From: Hyphomicrobiales bacterium
GTDB lineage: Bacteria; Pseudomonadota; Alphaproteobacteria; Rhizobiales; Xanthobacteraceae
Assembly: GCA_016210825.1 (NCBI GenBank)
Contig: JACQTM010000329.1
Coordinates: forward strand, 1 to 7,123
DNA: 7,123 nt
Direction of reading: 5' to 3'
This document shows positions 1 through 5,141 of this stretch, piece by piece. Each line of letters opens with the position of its first letter. Position 1 is the stretch's first letter. Made by a program: the position numbers and the translations under genes. The notes under the pieces were generated by a model. The model saw only the letters and a list, made by a program, of their open reading frames with translations, was not told the DNA's origin and did not search any database.

Positions 1-129
1 CCTCCCCCTCGTGGGGAGGGTGGACGCGAGCGCCAGCGAGCGGCCGGGTGGGGGTCGTTTTTGCGAAGACGCCACCCCACCCCGGCTCGCGGCTTCGCCG
101 CTCGCCGACCCTCCCCATCAAGGGGAGGG
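1..129. repeat. GC-rich imperfect palindromic intergenic repeat
   Basis: This is a long imperfect palindrome. Each arm carries its own small hairpin: CCTCCCC and GGGGAGG at 1-20 around a CTCGT loop, and CCCTCCCC with GGGGAGGG at 109-129 around a short ATCAA loop. The left arm (1-57) matches the reverse complement of the right arm (about 72-129) with scattered mismatches, leaving a centre of about 14 bases near 58-71. The inner part of the right arm, GGCTCGCGGCTTCGCCGCTC (92-111 region), can fold by itself. Elements like this are common between genes in Bradyrhizobium-type genomes. The left edge may be cut by the window start. Open frames crossing it have no family resemblance or ribosome site, so I treat 1-340 as non-coding. 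Confidence 0.75.
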
Positions 130-187
130 AAAGAAAAGGAGAGCGCCGCAAAGAATACGGGGAGCGGAGCGTTGGCTTTTCTTCCCC

Positions 188-297
188 GTCGTCCCGGTCA
201 AGCGAGCAAACGCCAGCGCGAGCCGGGACCCATAGCCACCGTGCTAGCGATACGGAACGCGCGGCGATTATGGGTCCCAGCTTCCGCGGGGACGACC
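188..297. repeat. second palindromic repeat, REP-like, GTCGTCCCGG/GGGTCCC type
   Basis: The left side has GTCGTCCCGG (188-197) and CCGGGACCCATA (about 223-234). The right side has TATGGGTCCCAGC (from 269) and CCGCGGGGACGAC (ending 297). The outer ends GTCGTCCC and GGGGACGAC are inverted copies, and so are GGGACCCATA and TATGGGTCCC, giving a nested palindrome with a variable centre. I recognise the shape as the widespread intergenic element that reads roughly 'GTCCCGGC..GCCGGGACCCATA' in rhizobial and related genomes. It lies downstream of the leftward DnaJ-like gene, so on that transcript it could act as an mRNA-stabilising or terminating fold. Confidence 0.7.
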
Positions 298-299
298 GG

Positions 300-326
300 A
301 AATTTTGAACGAGGAGTTTGAAATTT
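300..326. other. small AT-rich hairpin downstream of the DnaJ-like gene
   Basis: AAATTTTGAAC (300-310) and GTTTGAAATTT (316-326) can pair over 11 positions around the loop GAGGA. On the plus strand two of the pairs are G-T wobbles. On the minus strand, which is the DnaJ transcript, those two become mismatches. It sits 14 bases past the DnaJ stop codon. There is no GC-rich stem followed by a U tract, so it is at best a weak terminator or 3'-end fold. Confidence 0.3.
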
Positions 327-340
327 GAATCGGAAGATTG

Positions 341-1315
341 TCAGCCCAAATCCTTGCGCGGATCGTAGGGCTTTTTGTCGCGCCACTTGCGCATCAGCTC
401 GTCGAGATCTTTGTCGCCGTCCTCGGGAAGCACGATTTGCACCGTGGCGAGCAGATCGCCCGTGCCGTCCTTGCCCGGCAGCCCCTTGCCGCGCAGGCGG
501 AAGGTACGTCCGCTGCTGGTGCCGGCGGGGATCGCAAGCTCGACGGCACCATCGAGCGTCGGCACGCGCACCTTAGCGCCGAGCGTCGCCTCGTAGAGCG
601 ACACCGGCAGATCGAGACGCAGGTTCGCGCCTTCGCGCTGGAATAGCGGATGGCGCGCGACACTGACCGTGATCAGCGCATCACCCGCAAGACCGCCCGG
701 AGCCGCGAGACCTTGGCCTTTCAGCCGGATCTGCTGGCCGTCGTTGAGCCCGCGCGGAATCTTGACCTCGACTTCTTTTCCCGTCGGCAGATGCACGCGC
801 TTCGACGCCCCCGCGGCGACGTCGGCAAGGGACACGGTCAGCGATATCGCGATGTCCTGGCCAGGCGCGGCAGTGGCAAAATCCCCCGCGTCGAAATGCG
901 AGCGGGTCCGGCGCCCGCCGGCGACGCCGCCAAGCATGTCTTTGAGGATATCGTCGAAAGTGCCGAAGCCGCCCGTGCCGCCACTCGAACGGCCAAATCC
1001 GCTCGGACCCCAGGTAAAGGTTTCGAAATGGCCGGGGCCGGCTTGTCCACTAAATCCACCCGGATGCACGCCCTCGAACCCCTGGAAACGCGGCTTGCCC
1101 TCGGCGTCGATCTCGCCGTGGTCGAACGCTTTGCGTTTTTTCTCGTCGCCAAGGATTTCGTAAGCCGAATTGAGCTCGGCGAACCGCGCCGCCGTCTTCG
1201 GATCGTTCTTGTTGGCGTCAGGATGCAGCTTCTTGGCAAGCCGCCGGAAGGCGCTCTTGATGTTGCCCTGGCTCGCCCCCTTCTGCACCCCCAGGACCTC
1301 ATAGGGGTCGCGCAT
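341..1315 (-). CDS. DnaJ/CbpA-type class II co-chaperone (J domain plus DnaJ C-terminal domain)
   Basis: This 324-residue cytoplasmic co-chaperone should stimulate a DnaK-type Hsp70 ATPase and hold unfolded clients. Residues 1 to about 67 form a J domain, with the diagnostic HPD at 31-33 and the helix-IV region KKRKAFDHG. A Gly/Phe-rich stretch follows (about 79-135, with GGFSGQ, GPSGFGRSSGG and GGFGTFDDIL). Two beta-rich client-binding domains follow at about 153-225 (including VKIPRGLNDGQQIRLKGQG-type residues 185-202) and about 226-300 (AIPAGTSSGRTFRLRGKGLP, 261-280). No CxxCxGxG zinc repeats are present, so it is a class II (CbpA or DnaJ2-like) protein, not canonical DnaJ. The length is normal. 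The ATG is supported by GGAG nine bases upstream. It diverges from the caspase gene, with about 175 bases between the starts. No clear heat-shock promoter is visible. Confidence 0.93.
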   Translation of the reverse strand: MRDPYEVLGVQKGASQGNIKSAFRRLAKKLHPDANKNDPKTAARFAELNSAYEILGDEKKRKAFDHGEIDAEGKPRFQGFEGVHPGGFSGQAGPGHFETFTWGPSGFGRSSGGTGGFGTFDDILKDMLGGVAGGRRTRSHFDAGDFATAAPGQDIAISLTVSLADVAAGASKRVHLPTGKEVEVKIPRGLNDGQQIRLKGQGLAAPGGLAGDALITVSVARHPLFQREGANLRLDLPVSLYEATLGAKVRVPTLDGAVELAIPAGTSSGRTFRLRGKGLPGKDGTGDLLATVQIVLPEDGDKDLDELMRKWRDKKPYDPRKDLG

Positions 1316-1491
1316 TCCTTAAATCTCCGGATCGTTCAAGCGTCAGGATAGCCCCAACTCGATAATTTTGCTGAAAGATGTGGTGATTGACGCAACCTGC
1401 CGCAATGCGCGCACCTCAAGCAGCGGCGCCGAAGCAGCTGCAGTGCGGGTGGGAATGGGCTAGAATTGCCTTGTTTCCGGGGGAATTGGCC
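1316..1491. promoter_or_regulatory. divergent intergenic region between DnaJ-like and caspase genes
   Basis: This spacer must hold promoters for both directions. On the plus strand, TAGAAT at 1461-1466 resembles a -10 box, but no good -35 box sits 16-18 bases before it. GGGGGA at 1479-1484 is a strong ribosome site for the GTG at 1492. On the minus strand, GGAG (1328-1325) serves the DnaJ-like gene. In-frame TTG (1387) and ATG (1405) codons upstream of 1492 would put about 30 hydrophilic residues before the signal peptide, which argues against them. No sigma-32-like pair is convincing. Confidence 0.4.
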
Positions 1492-3009
1492 GTGAAATTC
1501 CGCGGGCTGCTTGCGTCCTTGGTGCTTGTCTATGCCGGCCTTGCCGTCGTGCCAGCAATCGCGGCTAACCGCGTGGCCTTGGTCATCGGAAACTCCGACT
1601 ATAAGCACACGCCGCGCCTGAAGAATCCCTCAAACGATGCGACCGACGTCGCCGCCGCGCTCCAGCGCCTCGGCTTCGACGTTGTGCGCGGCCTCGATCT
1701 CGATCATGCCGGAATGCGCGAGCAGGTCCGCCGTTTCACCGAGAAACTGCCCGGTGCCGAGGCGGCCTTGTTCTTCTATGCCGGGCACGGGTTGCAGGTC
1801 GCCGGCAAGAATTATCTGGCACCCGTCGATGCGCGGCTCGAATCCGAAGCCGACCTCGATTTCAACATGGTCGATCTCGATCTCGTGCTACGCAACATGG
1901 AACGGACGACACGCACCAACATCGCCTTTCTCGATGCCTGTCGCAACAATCCGCTGGCAGCGAATCTTGCGCGCAAGATGGGAACGCGCTCGGCCTCGAT
2001 CGGGCGCGGCCTTGCCGCGGTTGAAAGCGGCGTCGGCACGTTGATCGCGTTCGCAACCCAGCCCGGCAACATCGCCCTCGACGGCGAAGGCCGCAATAGC
2101 CCGTTTACTACCGCCCTGCTCGGCGCCATCGAACGGCCGGGTGTTCCGCTGAGCGATGTCATGATCGGCGTGCGGCGTGAAGTGCTCAAGCAGACCAGCG
2201 GCAAACAGGTACCGTGGGAGCACTCCTCGCTGACCGGTCAGTTCTACTTCACACCGCCCGTTCCTGGCGCCAGCGCCACCACGCTACCCCCCGAGCCCGA
2301 CCCGGCAGCGCTGGAGATCACATTCTGGGAATCGATCAAGAACGAAAAGAATCCGCGCCTGTTCGAGGCTTACCTTAAGCGCTATCCCAAGGGTGCTTTC
2401 GCCGATATCGCACGCATCACGCTGGAAGAGACCAAGACCGCCGCGCTCAAACCTGCGGCGCCGGTATCCCCGGTATCCGATGAGAAACTGGCGATCAGCG
2501 ATCCCGGCCTGCTGCGCGAATTGCGCGATCGGCTCTACGAATTAAATTTTGATCCCGGCGCCATCGACGGCCCGCTCGGCGAGCCAGCGCGGCAAGCAAT
2601 CCGCGAATTCGAGGCTTCGAGCAAACTCGCTCAGACCGGCGTGCCGACCAGCGGCCTGTTGCGGCGCTTGCGCGAAGTCGGCGGGCTCAAGCCTTGGGGC
2701 GCGATCGTCTATGCGAAGTCAAACCAGAAATGGGGCATGTCTTGGAGCCATGCGACGCGCAAGGAGGCGGTGGCGGGCGCGCGCGCCTCGTGCGGCGACG
2801 TCAACGCCTGCACGACGGAGATCAGCTTCTTTGGCACCGAGTGCGGCGCCTTCGTGCATTCGGGCACCAGCTGGTCGATGGCCGCGCGTGACGATATCCA
2901 GAAGGCGAAGGAAGCGACGCTCGCCGATTGCCGCAAGCGGTCGAAGAATTGCAGCATCGTCGCGACGGTCTGCGCGGACGGCGCGGACCGTTTTGCGTCA
3001 GGACATTGA
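1492..3009 (+). CDS. exported caspase-like (peptidase C14) protein with PG-binding-like and DUF4189-like domains
   Basis: This is a 505-residue secreted multidomain protein. Residues 1 to about 25 are a signal peptide (VKFRGLLASL start, PAIAA end). Residues about 26-254 are a caspase p20-like domain with NRVALVIGNSDY, the catalytic-type histidine in FFYAGHG (H99) and cysteine in FLDACRNNP (C150), closed by PWEHSSLTGQFYF. Both catalytic residues are present, so activity is plausible. A linker (about 275-315, FWESIKNEKNPRLFEAYLKR) has the form common in rhizobial caspases. Residues about 336-396 resemble a PG_binding_1 repeat (NFDPGAIDGPLGEPARQAI). Residues about 401-497 match DUF4189 (WGAIVYAKS, WSHATRKEA) and have six cysteines (434, 440, 451, 480, 487, 494), which fits disulfides in the periplasm. 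The GTG start was chosen for its ribosome site and the immediate signal peptide. Its stop overlaps the next start. The substrate is unknown. Confidence 0.9.
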   Translation: MKFRGLLASLVLVYAGLAVVPAIAANRVALVIGNSDYKHTPRLKNPSNDATDVAAALQRLGFDVVRGLDLDHAGMREQVRRFTEKLPGAEAALFFYAGHGLQVAGKNYLAPVDARLESEADLDFNMVDLDLVLRNMERTTRTNIAFLDACRNNPLAANLARKMGTRSASIGRGLAAVESGVGTLIAFATQPGNIALDGEGRNSPFTTALLGAIERPGVPLSDVMIGVRREVLKQTSGKQVPWEHSSLTGQFYFTPPVPGASATTLPPEPDPAALEITFWESIKNEKNPRLFEAYLKRYPKGAFADIARITLEETKTAALKPAAPVSPVSDEKLAISDPGLLRELRDRLYELNFDPGAIDGPLGEPARQAIREFEASSKLAQTGVPTSGLLRRLREVGGLKPWGAIVYAKSNQKWGMSWSHATRKEAVAGARASCGDVNACTTEISFFGTECGAFVHSGTSWSMAARDDIQKAKEATLADCRKRSKNCSIVATVCADGADRFASGH

Positions 3010-3014
3010 TGATG
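3000..3014 (+). promoter_or_regulatory. stop-start overlap TGATG with ribosome site, translational coupling
   Basis: The caspase stop TGA (3007-3009) shares its last base with ATG at 3009-3011, and a second in-frame ATG follows at 3012-3014. AGGA at 3000-3003, inside the caspase end, is five bases before the first ATG and eight before the second. This layout is typical of coupled translation, so the two products are probably made from one mRNA and in related amounts. The second ATG has slightly better spacing; the choice adds or removes one residue. Confidence 0.75.
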
Positions 3015-3500
3015 ACAGGTCCCCTGTTGCGATCCGCACTTGGCTTGCTTGCACTCGCCTTCGTTGCGACGGCGGCGCTCGCACAAGCCGGCTCGACTGG
3101 CGGCACCATCGGCAAGCAGGGAAAATCGGTATCGGGGGGCGAAGAACCGCGTTCTCCTGCCCTCAGGAACGGCTCTCAACGTCCCATCGGTCGTCAATCG
3201 AACGCGCCGGAAACCTTACCAAAAACAATTCAGTTAAATGACCGCACTCCCGTCGGGGATTTCTTCGTCACTCTGCAAAAAGTCGGCGGCAATGTTTATC
3301 AGGGCACTTGGAACCATGGTTATGTCACGAAATTCACCGTGACCGGCTTCACAAGCGAGACAATGACGATGGAGCGCAATGACAATCCCGCTCTAGGCGC
3401 TGTAACGGGCACCTATTCTGGACAAAGAGCGGGCAATCGCGCAATTGGCAACGCGGCTTGTTCCAATGGGATAAAATCCAACTGGGATGCATCCTGGTGA
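3009..3500 (+). CDS. small exported protein 1 with AQAGSTGGTIGKQ motif
   Basis: I do not recognise a named function. The 163-residue product begins with a clear signal peptide (1-25: two Met, one Arg, then a leucine/alanine-rich core) ending AALA, so signal peptidase I would leave QAGSTGG as the mature start. The shared motif spans residues 25-45, followed by a polar linker (about 46-80, ending TIQLNDRTP). A C-terminal domain (about 81-163) has alternating hydrophobic residues, GTW at 99-101, GTYSGQRAGNRAIG and a lone cysteine at 151; it is probably beta-sheet and exported. This C-terminal domain is not obviously like those of the next three genes. Its start overlaps the caspase stop, so the two proteins are probably coproduced. 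Part of this reading frame extends upstream inside the caspase gene, but only the codons from 3009 give a signal peptide. Confidence 0.8.
   Translation: MMTGPLLRSALGLLALAFVATAALAQAGSTGGTIGKQGKSVSGGEEPRSPALRNGSQRPIGRQSNAPETLPKTIQLNDRTPVGDFFVTLQKVGGNVYQGTWNHGYVTKFTVTGFTSETMTMERNDNPALGAVTGTYSGQRAGNRAIGNAACSNGIKSNWDASW
3081..3143 (+). repeat. motif block copy 1 (AQAGSTGGTIGKQGKSVSGG)
   Basis: This is the first of four in-frame copies of a 63-base block encoding AQAGSxGGxIGKQxKSxSG plus an acidic residue. By eye it matches copy 2 at 55 of 63 bases, and five of those eight differences are silent. In this copy the block begins exactly at the predicted signal peptide cleavage site. Confidence 0.85.
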
Positions 3501-3577
3501 TTAGTGATGAACCCCGCTGAGCATTGGAACCTGTCACTGGCTAACAGCCAAATGTGAATGTTGGATCAGACCTGCAA

Positions 3578-4057
3578 ATGCGAAGTCAACTTATTGCTGC
3601 AACCGGAATTACGGTCCTTGTGACCGGTTTGGCATTTGCGAACCCTACCAACTCGTTCGTTCTCGCCCAAGCCGGCTCGATCGGCGGCACCATCGGCAAA
3701 CAGGGAAAGTCGGTTTCGGGTGGCGACGAGTCGTCCCCGCCGACGCAAGCAGCGCCTACTCCTGCGCCTCCTGCATCAGGCTCGCAGCGCTCGGCCTCCC
3801 GCGAGCCGGCTAGGTCCGGCTGCCGCAGCATCGCAGGAACCTGGAACTGGTCCGGCGGCCTGTTCGGCAGGAATGACACGGTTTTCAGTTCGGACGGCAC
3901 CGCCAAGCATCGCAGTGGCTTCACCGGAACATGGAACTGCCAGGGTGGCGGCATCTATCTGCACTGGAAGAATTGGTGGCAGGGTTCGCTGCAATTGTCG
4001 CCGGACGGTCGACGATTGACCGATATCCGAACAGGAAAGGTCGCGTTCACGCGCTAA
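3578..4057 (+). CDS. small exported protein 2 with AQAGS motif and LFGxxDTxF/GTAKHRSG domain
   Basis: This is a 159-residue secreted protein of unknown function. The signal peptide is about 1-21 (MRSQLIAATG start, GLAFA end). A short stretch NPTNSFVL follows, then the shared motif at 30-50, then a Pro/Ala/Ser-rich linker (about 51-80), probably disordered and envelope-spanning or flexible. The C-terminal domain (about 82-159) starts at C82, has two GTW turns (87-89, 117-119), the segment GLFGRNDTVFSSDGTAKHRS and a second cysteine (121), allowing one disulfide. This domain is clearly paralogous to that of the next gene. The ATG at 3578 is preferred over the in-frame GTG at 3554, which lacks a ribosome site; GGA at 3563-3565 is only a weak site for 3578. 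It lies 77 bases after gene 1, with no convincing terminator between. Confidence 0.78.
   Translation: MRSQLIAATGITVLVTGLAFANPTNSFVLAQAGSIGGTIGKQGKSVSGGDESSPPTQAAPTPAPPASGSQRSASREPARSGCRSIAGTWNWSGGLFGRNDTVFSSDGTAKHRSGFTGTWNCQGGGIYLHWKNWWQGSLQLSPDGRRLTDIRTGKVAFTR
3665..3727 (+). repeat. motif block copy 2 (AQAGSIGGTIGKQGKSVSGG)
   Basis: This is the second in-frame copy of the 63-base block. It differs from copy 1 in protein only by Thr to Ile after AQAGS and Glu to Asp at the end. It lies nine residues beyond the predicted signal peptide cleavage, after NPTNSFVL. Confidence 0.85.
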
Positions 4058-4069
4058 AGGCGAGGTCGG

Positions 4070-4534
4070 ATGCGAATGTTCGTCTCACTCTTGCTGACGC
4101 TGGGAGGCATAGTGCAGTCTGCCGCGGCGGAAGAATCGGCGCGTGTGCCGACATTCGACGCTTTGCCGCCCTTTGTCCTCGCCCAAGCCGGTTCGACCGG
4201 CGGCACCATTGGCAAGCAGGGCAAGTCGATTTCAGGTGGCGAGGATGAGAACCCCCCACGTCAGCCCGCCCCGCCATCTGGTCAACGAACGTCGTGCCCA
4301 AATATTGTGGGCGTCTGGAACAGCTGGGCTTCAGGCCTTTTCGGTAAGGCCGATACAACATTTGGTAACGATGGTACGGCCAAGCATCGCAGCGGGATTC
4401 CCGGCACGTGGAAATGCGAGAGCGGACAATTGGTGATGACATGGGGCAGCGGAGGCGTCGAACATTTCACGCTGTCGCCTGACCGCAAAAAAATCATACG
4501 ATCCGATGGCGCTGTCGGATTTAGTCGGGATTAA
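4070..4534 (+). CDS. small exported protein 3 with AQAGS motif, paralogue of protein 2
   Basis: This is a 154-residue secreted protein of unknown function. The signal peptide is about 1-20 (hydrophobic VSLLLTLGGIV, ending SAAA). A 17-residue spacer (EESARVPTFDALPPFVL) precedes the motif at 38-58. A Pro-rich linker (about 59-75) leads to a C-terminal domain with C76, GVW at 81-83, GLFGKADTTFGNDGTAKHRS, GTW at 112-114 and C116. Cysteine spacing, the LFG..DT.F box and the closing LSPD..(K/R) strand all match protein 2, so the pair arose by duplication, although the N-terminal spacers differ. The ATG lies 12 bases after the previous stop, with GAGG four bases before it; the in-frame ATG at 4076 is an alternative. 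The tight spacing supports one operon with protein 2. Confidence 0.8.
   Translation: MRMFVSLLLTLGGIVQSAAAEESARVPTFDALPPFVLAQAGSTGGTIGKQGKSISGGEDENPPRQPAPPSGQRTSCPNIVGVWNSWASGLFGKADTTFGNDGTAKHRSGIPGTWKCESGQLVMTWGSGGVEHFTLSPDRKKIIRSDGAVGFSRD
4181..4243 (+). repeat. motif block copy 3 (AQAGSTGGTIGKQGKSISGG)
   Basis: This is the third in-frame copy of the block, with the same peptide as copy 1 except Val to Ile in KSxSG. The segment FVL immediately before it matches copy 2, so the conserved unit here may be FVLAQAGS and onward. Confidence 0.85.
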
Positions 4535-4597
4535 CGGTGCAGGCCGCCGCGCCATGATTAATTCAGATCGATGCGAGCGAGGGTGATGAGGAATAGT

Positions 4598-5128
4598 ATG
4601 CGACAGCGATTGACGATTGTCGTGCTTGCCACGCTTGCAATCATCGCATGGTCTAACGCGATAGCCGACGACACGAATTCCATGGTTATCGCCCAAGCCG
4701 GCAGCACCGGCGGCAGTATTGGCAAGCAAAATAAGTCGGTGTCGGGCGACGAAGATCGGCCGGCGACCCAACCGCAACGAAAAGAGCCCTCCCCGACTCA
4801 ATCGCGTGAAACGGCGAAGCGCTCGACCGCCGCCGCGCTGAGCGGAACATGGCGCGTTAGTCAAATCTGCAATCACGGCAAGTTCGAGATCGAGCTCGAT
4901 ATCAAGCAGACCTCGGCGACGGAGTTTTCCGGCAGCTCGCGCGGGCTGACAACTGGAGCCAACTCGCAAATCGTCGGCGGAAAAATCGATGGCAACCGGG
5001 TGTCGTTCCAGCGGCGCGCCGCGGGATTAAGCGACCGCTGGTCGGCGCAAATCGAGCGGCCCGGACACATGGTTGGTACGTCCGCCGGCCCGGTCTGGCG
5101 CTGTAGCTATACGGCGACGAGGCAGTGA
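4598..5128 (+). CDS. small exported protein 4 with divergent AQAGS motif
   Basis: This is a 176-residue secreted protein of unknown function. The signal peptide is about 1-23 (MRQRLTIVVLATLAII, ending AIA). The spacer DDTNSMVI precedes the shared motif (32-52), which is the most divergent copy, with S for T, N for G and one Gly missing. A charged linker rich in Lys, Arg, Pro and Thr runs about 53-80. The C-terminal domain (about 81-176) begins LSGTWRVSQIC and has cysteines at 91 and 169 and a run of probable beta strands (FEIELDIKQTSATEFSGSS, NSQIVGGKIDGNRVSFQRR). It resembles a small beta-barrel, but I cannot assign a family. ATG 4598 has GAGG at 4588-4591; the ATGs at 4571 and 4586 have poorer sites. 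It sits 63 bases after gene 3 and ends 13 bases from the convergent lipoprotein gene. Confidence 0.78.
   Translation: MRQRLTIVVLATLAIIAWSNAIADDTNSMVIAQAGSTGGSIGKQNKSVSGDEDRPATQPQRKEPSPTQSRETAKRSTAAALSGTWRVSQICNHGKFEIELDIKQTSATEFSGSSRGLTTGANSQIVGGKIDGNRVSFQRRAAGLSDRWSAQIERPGHMVGTSAGPVWRCSYTATRQ
4691..4753 (+). repeat. motif block copy 4 (AQAGSTGGSIGKQNKSVSGD)
   Basis: This is the fourth and most changed copy, with Thr to Ser, Gly to Asn and Gly to Asp. The core AQAGSxGGxIGKQxKSxSG is still intact. The preceding TNSMVI parallels TNSFVL of copy 2. Confidence 0.82.
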
Positions 5129-5141
5129 TGGATTATTTATA

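Noticed and set aside
11..321. Three overlapping open frames of 74-86 codons at the left edge
   Set aside because: They run through palindromic repeats, have arginine/proline-rich products and no ribosome site or family resemblance.
650..1351. A 233-codon plus-strand frame opposite the DnaJ-like gene
   Set aside because: It is antisense to a gene with clear J-domain and C-terminal domain matches; long antisense frames are expected in GC-rich DNA.
1387..1491. Upstream TTG 1387 or ATG 1405 as the caspase start
   Set aside because: They would put about 30 polar residues before the signal peptide and lack the strong GGGGGA site found before GTG 1492.
3081..3143. The GGTIGKQGKS stretch as a Walker A nucleotide-binding loop
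   Set aside because: The spacing does not fit GxxxxGK[ST], no Walker B follows, and the protein is exported where ATP is lacking.
3538..3550. TGGCT-AAC-AGCCA as a terminator between exported genes 1 and 2
   Set aside because: The stem is only five base pairs and no T run follows, so readthrough is likely.
3081..4753. The four regularly repeated blocks as a CRISPR or non-coding repeat array
   Set aside because: The copies are in frame, about 500 bases apart, differ mainly at silent sites and sit inside genes with signal peptides.
4331..4969. A 212-codon minus-strand frame across exported genes 3 and 4
   Set aside because: It spans two well-supported plus-strand genes and their spacer, and its product has no signal peptide or recognisable domain.
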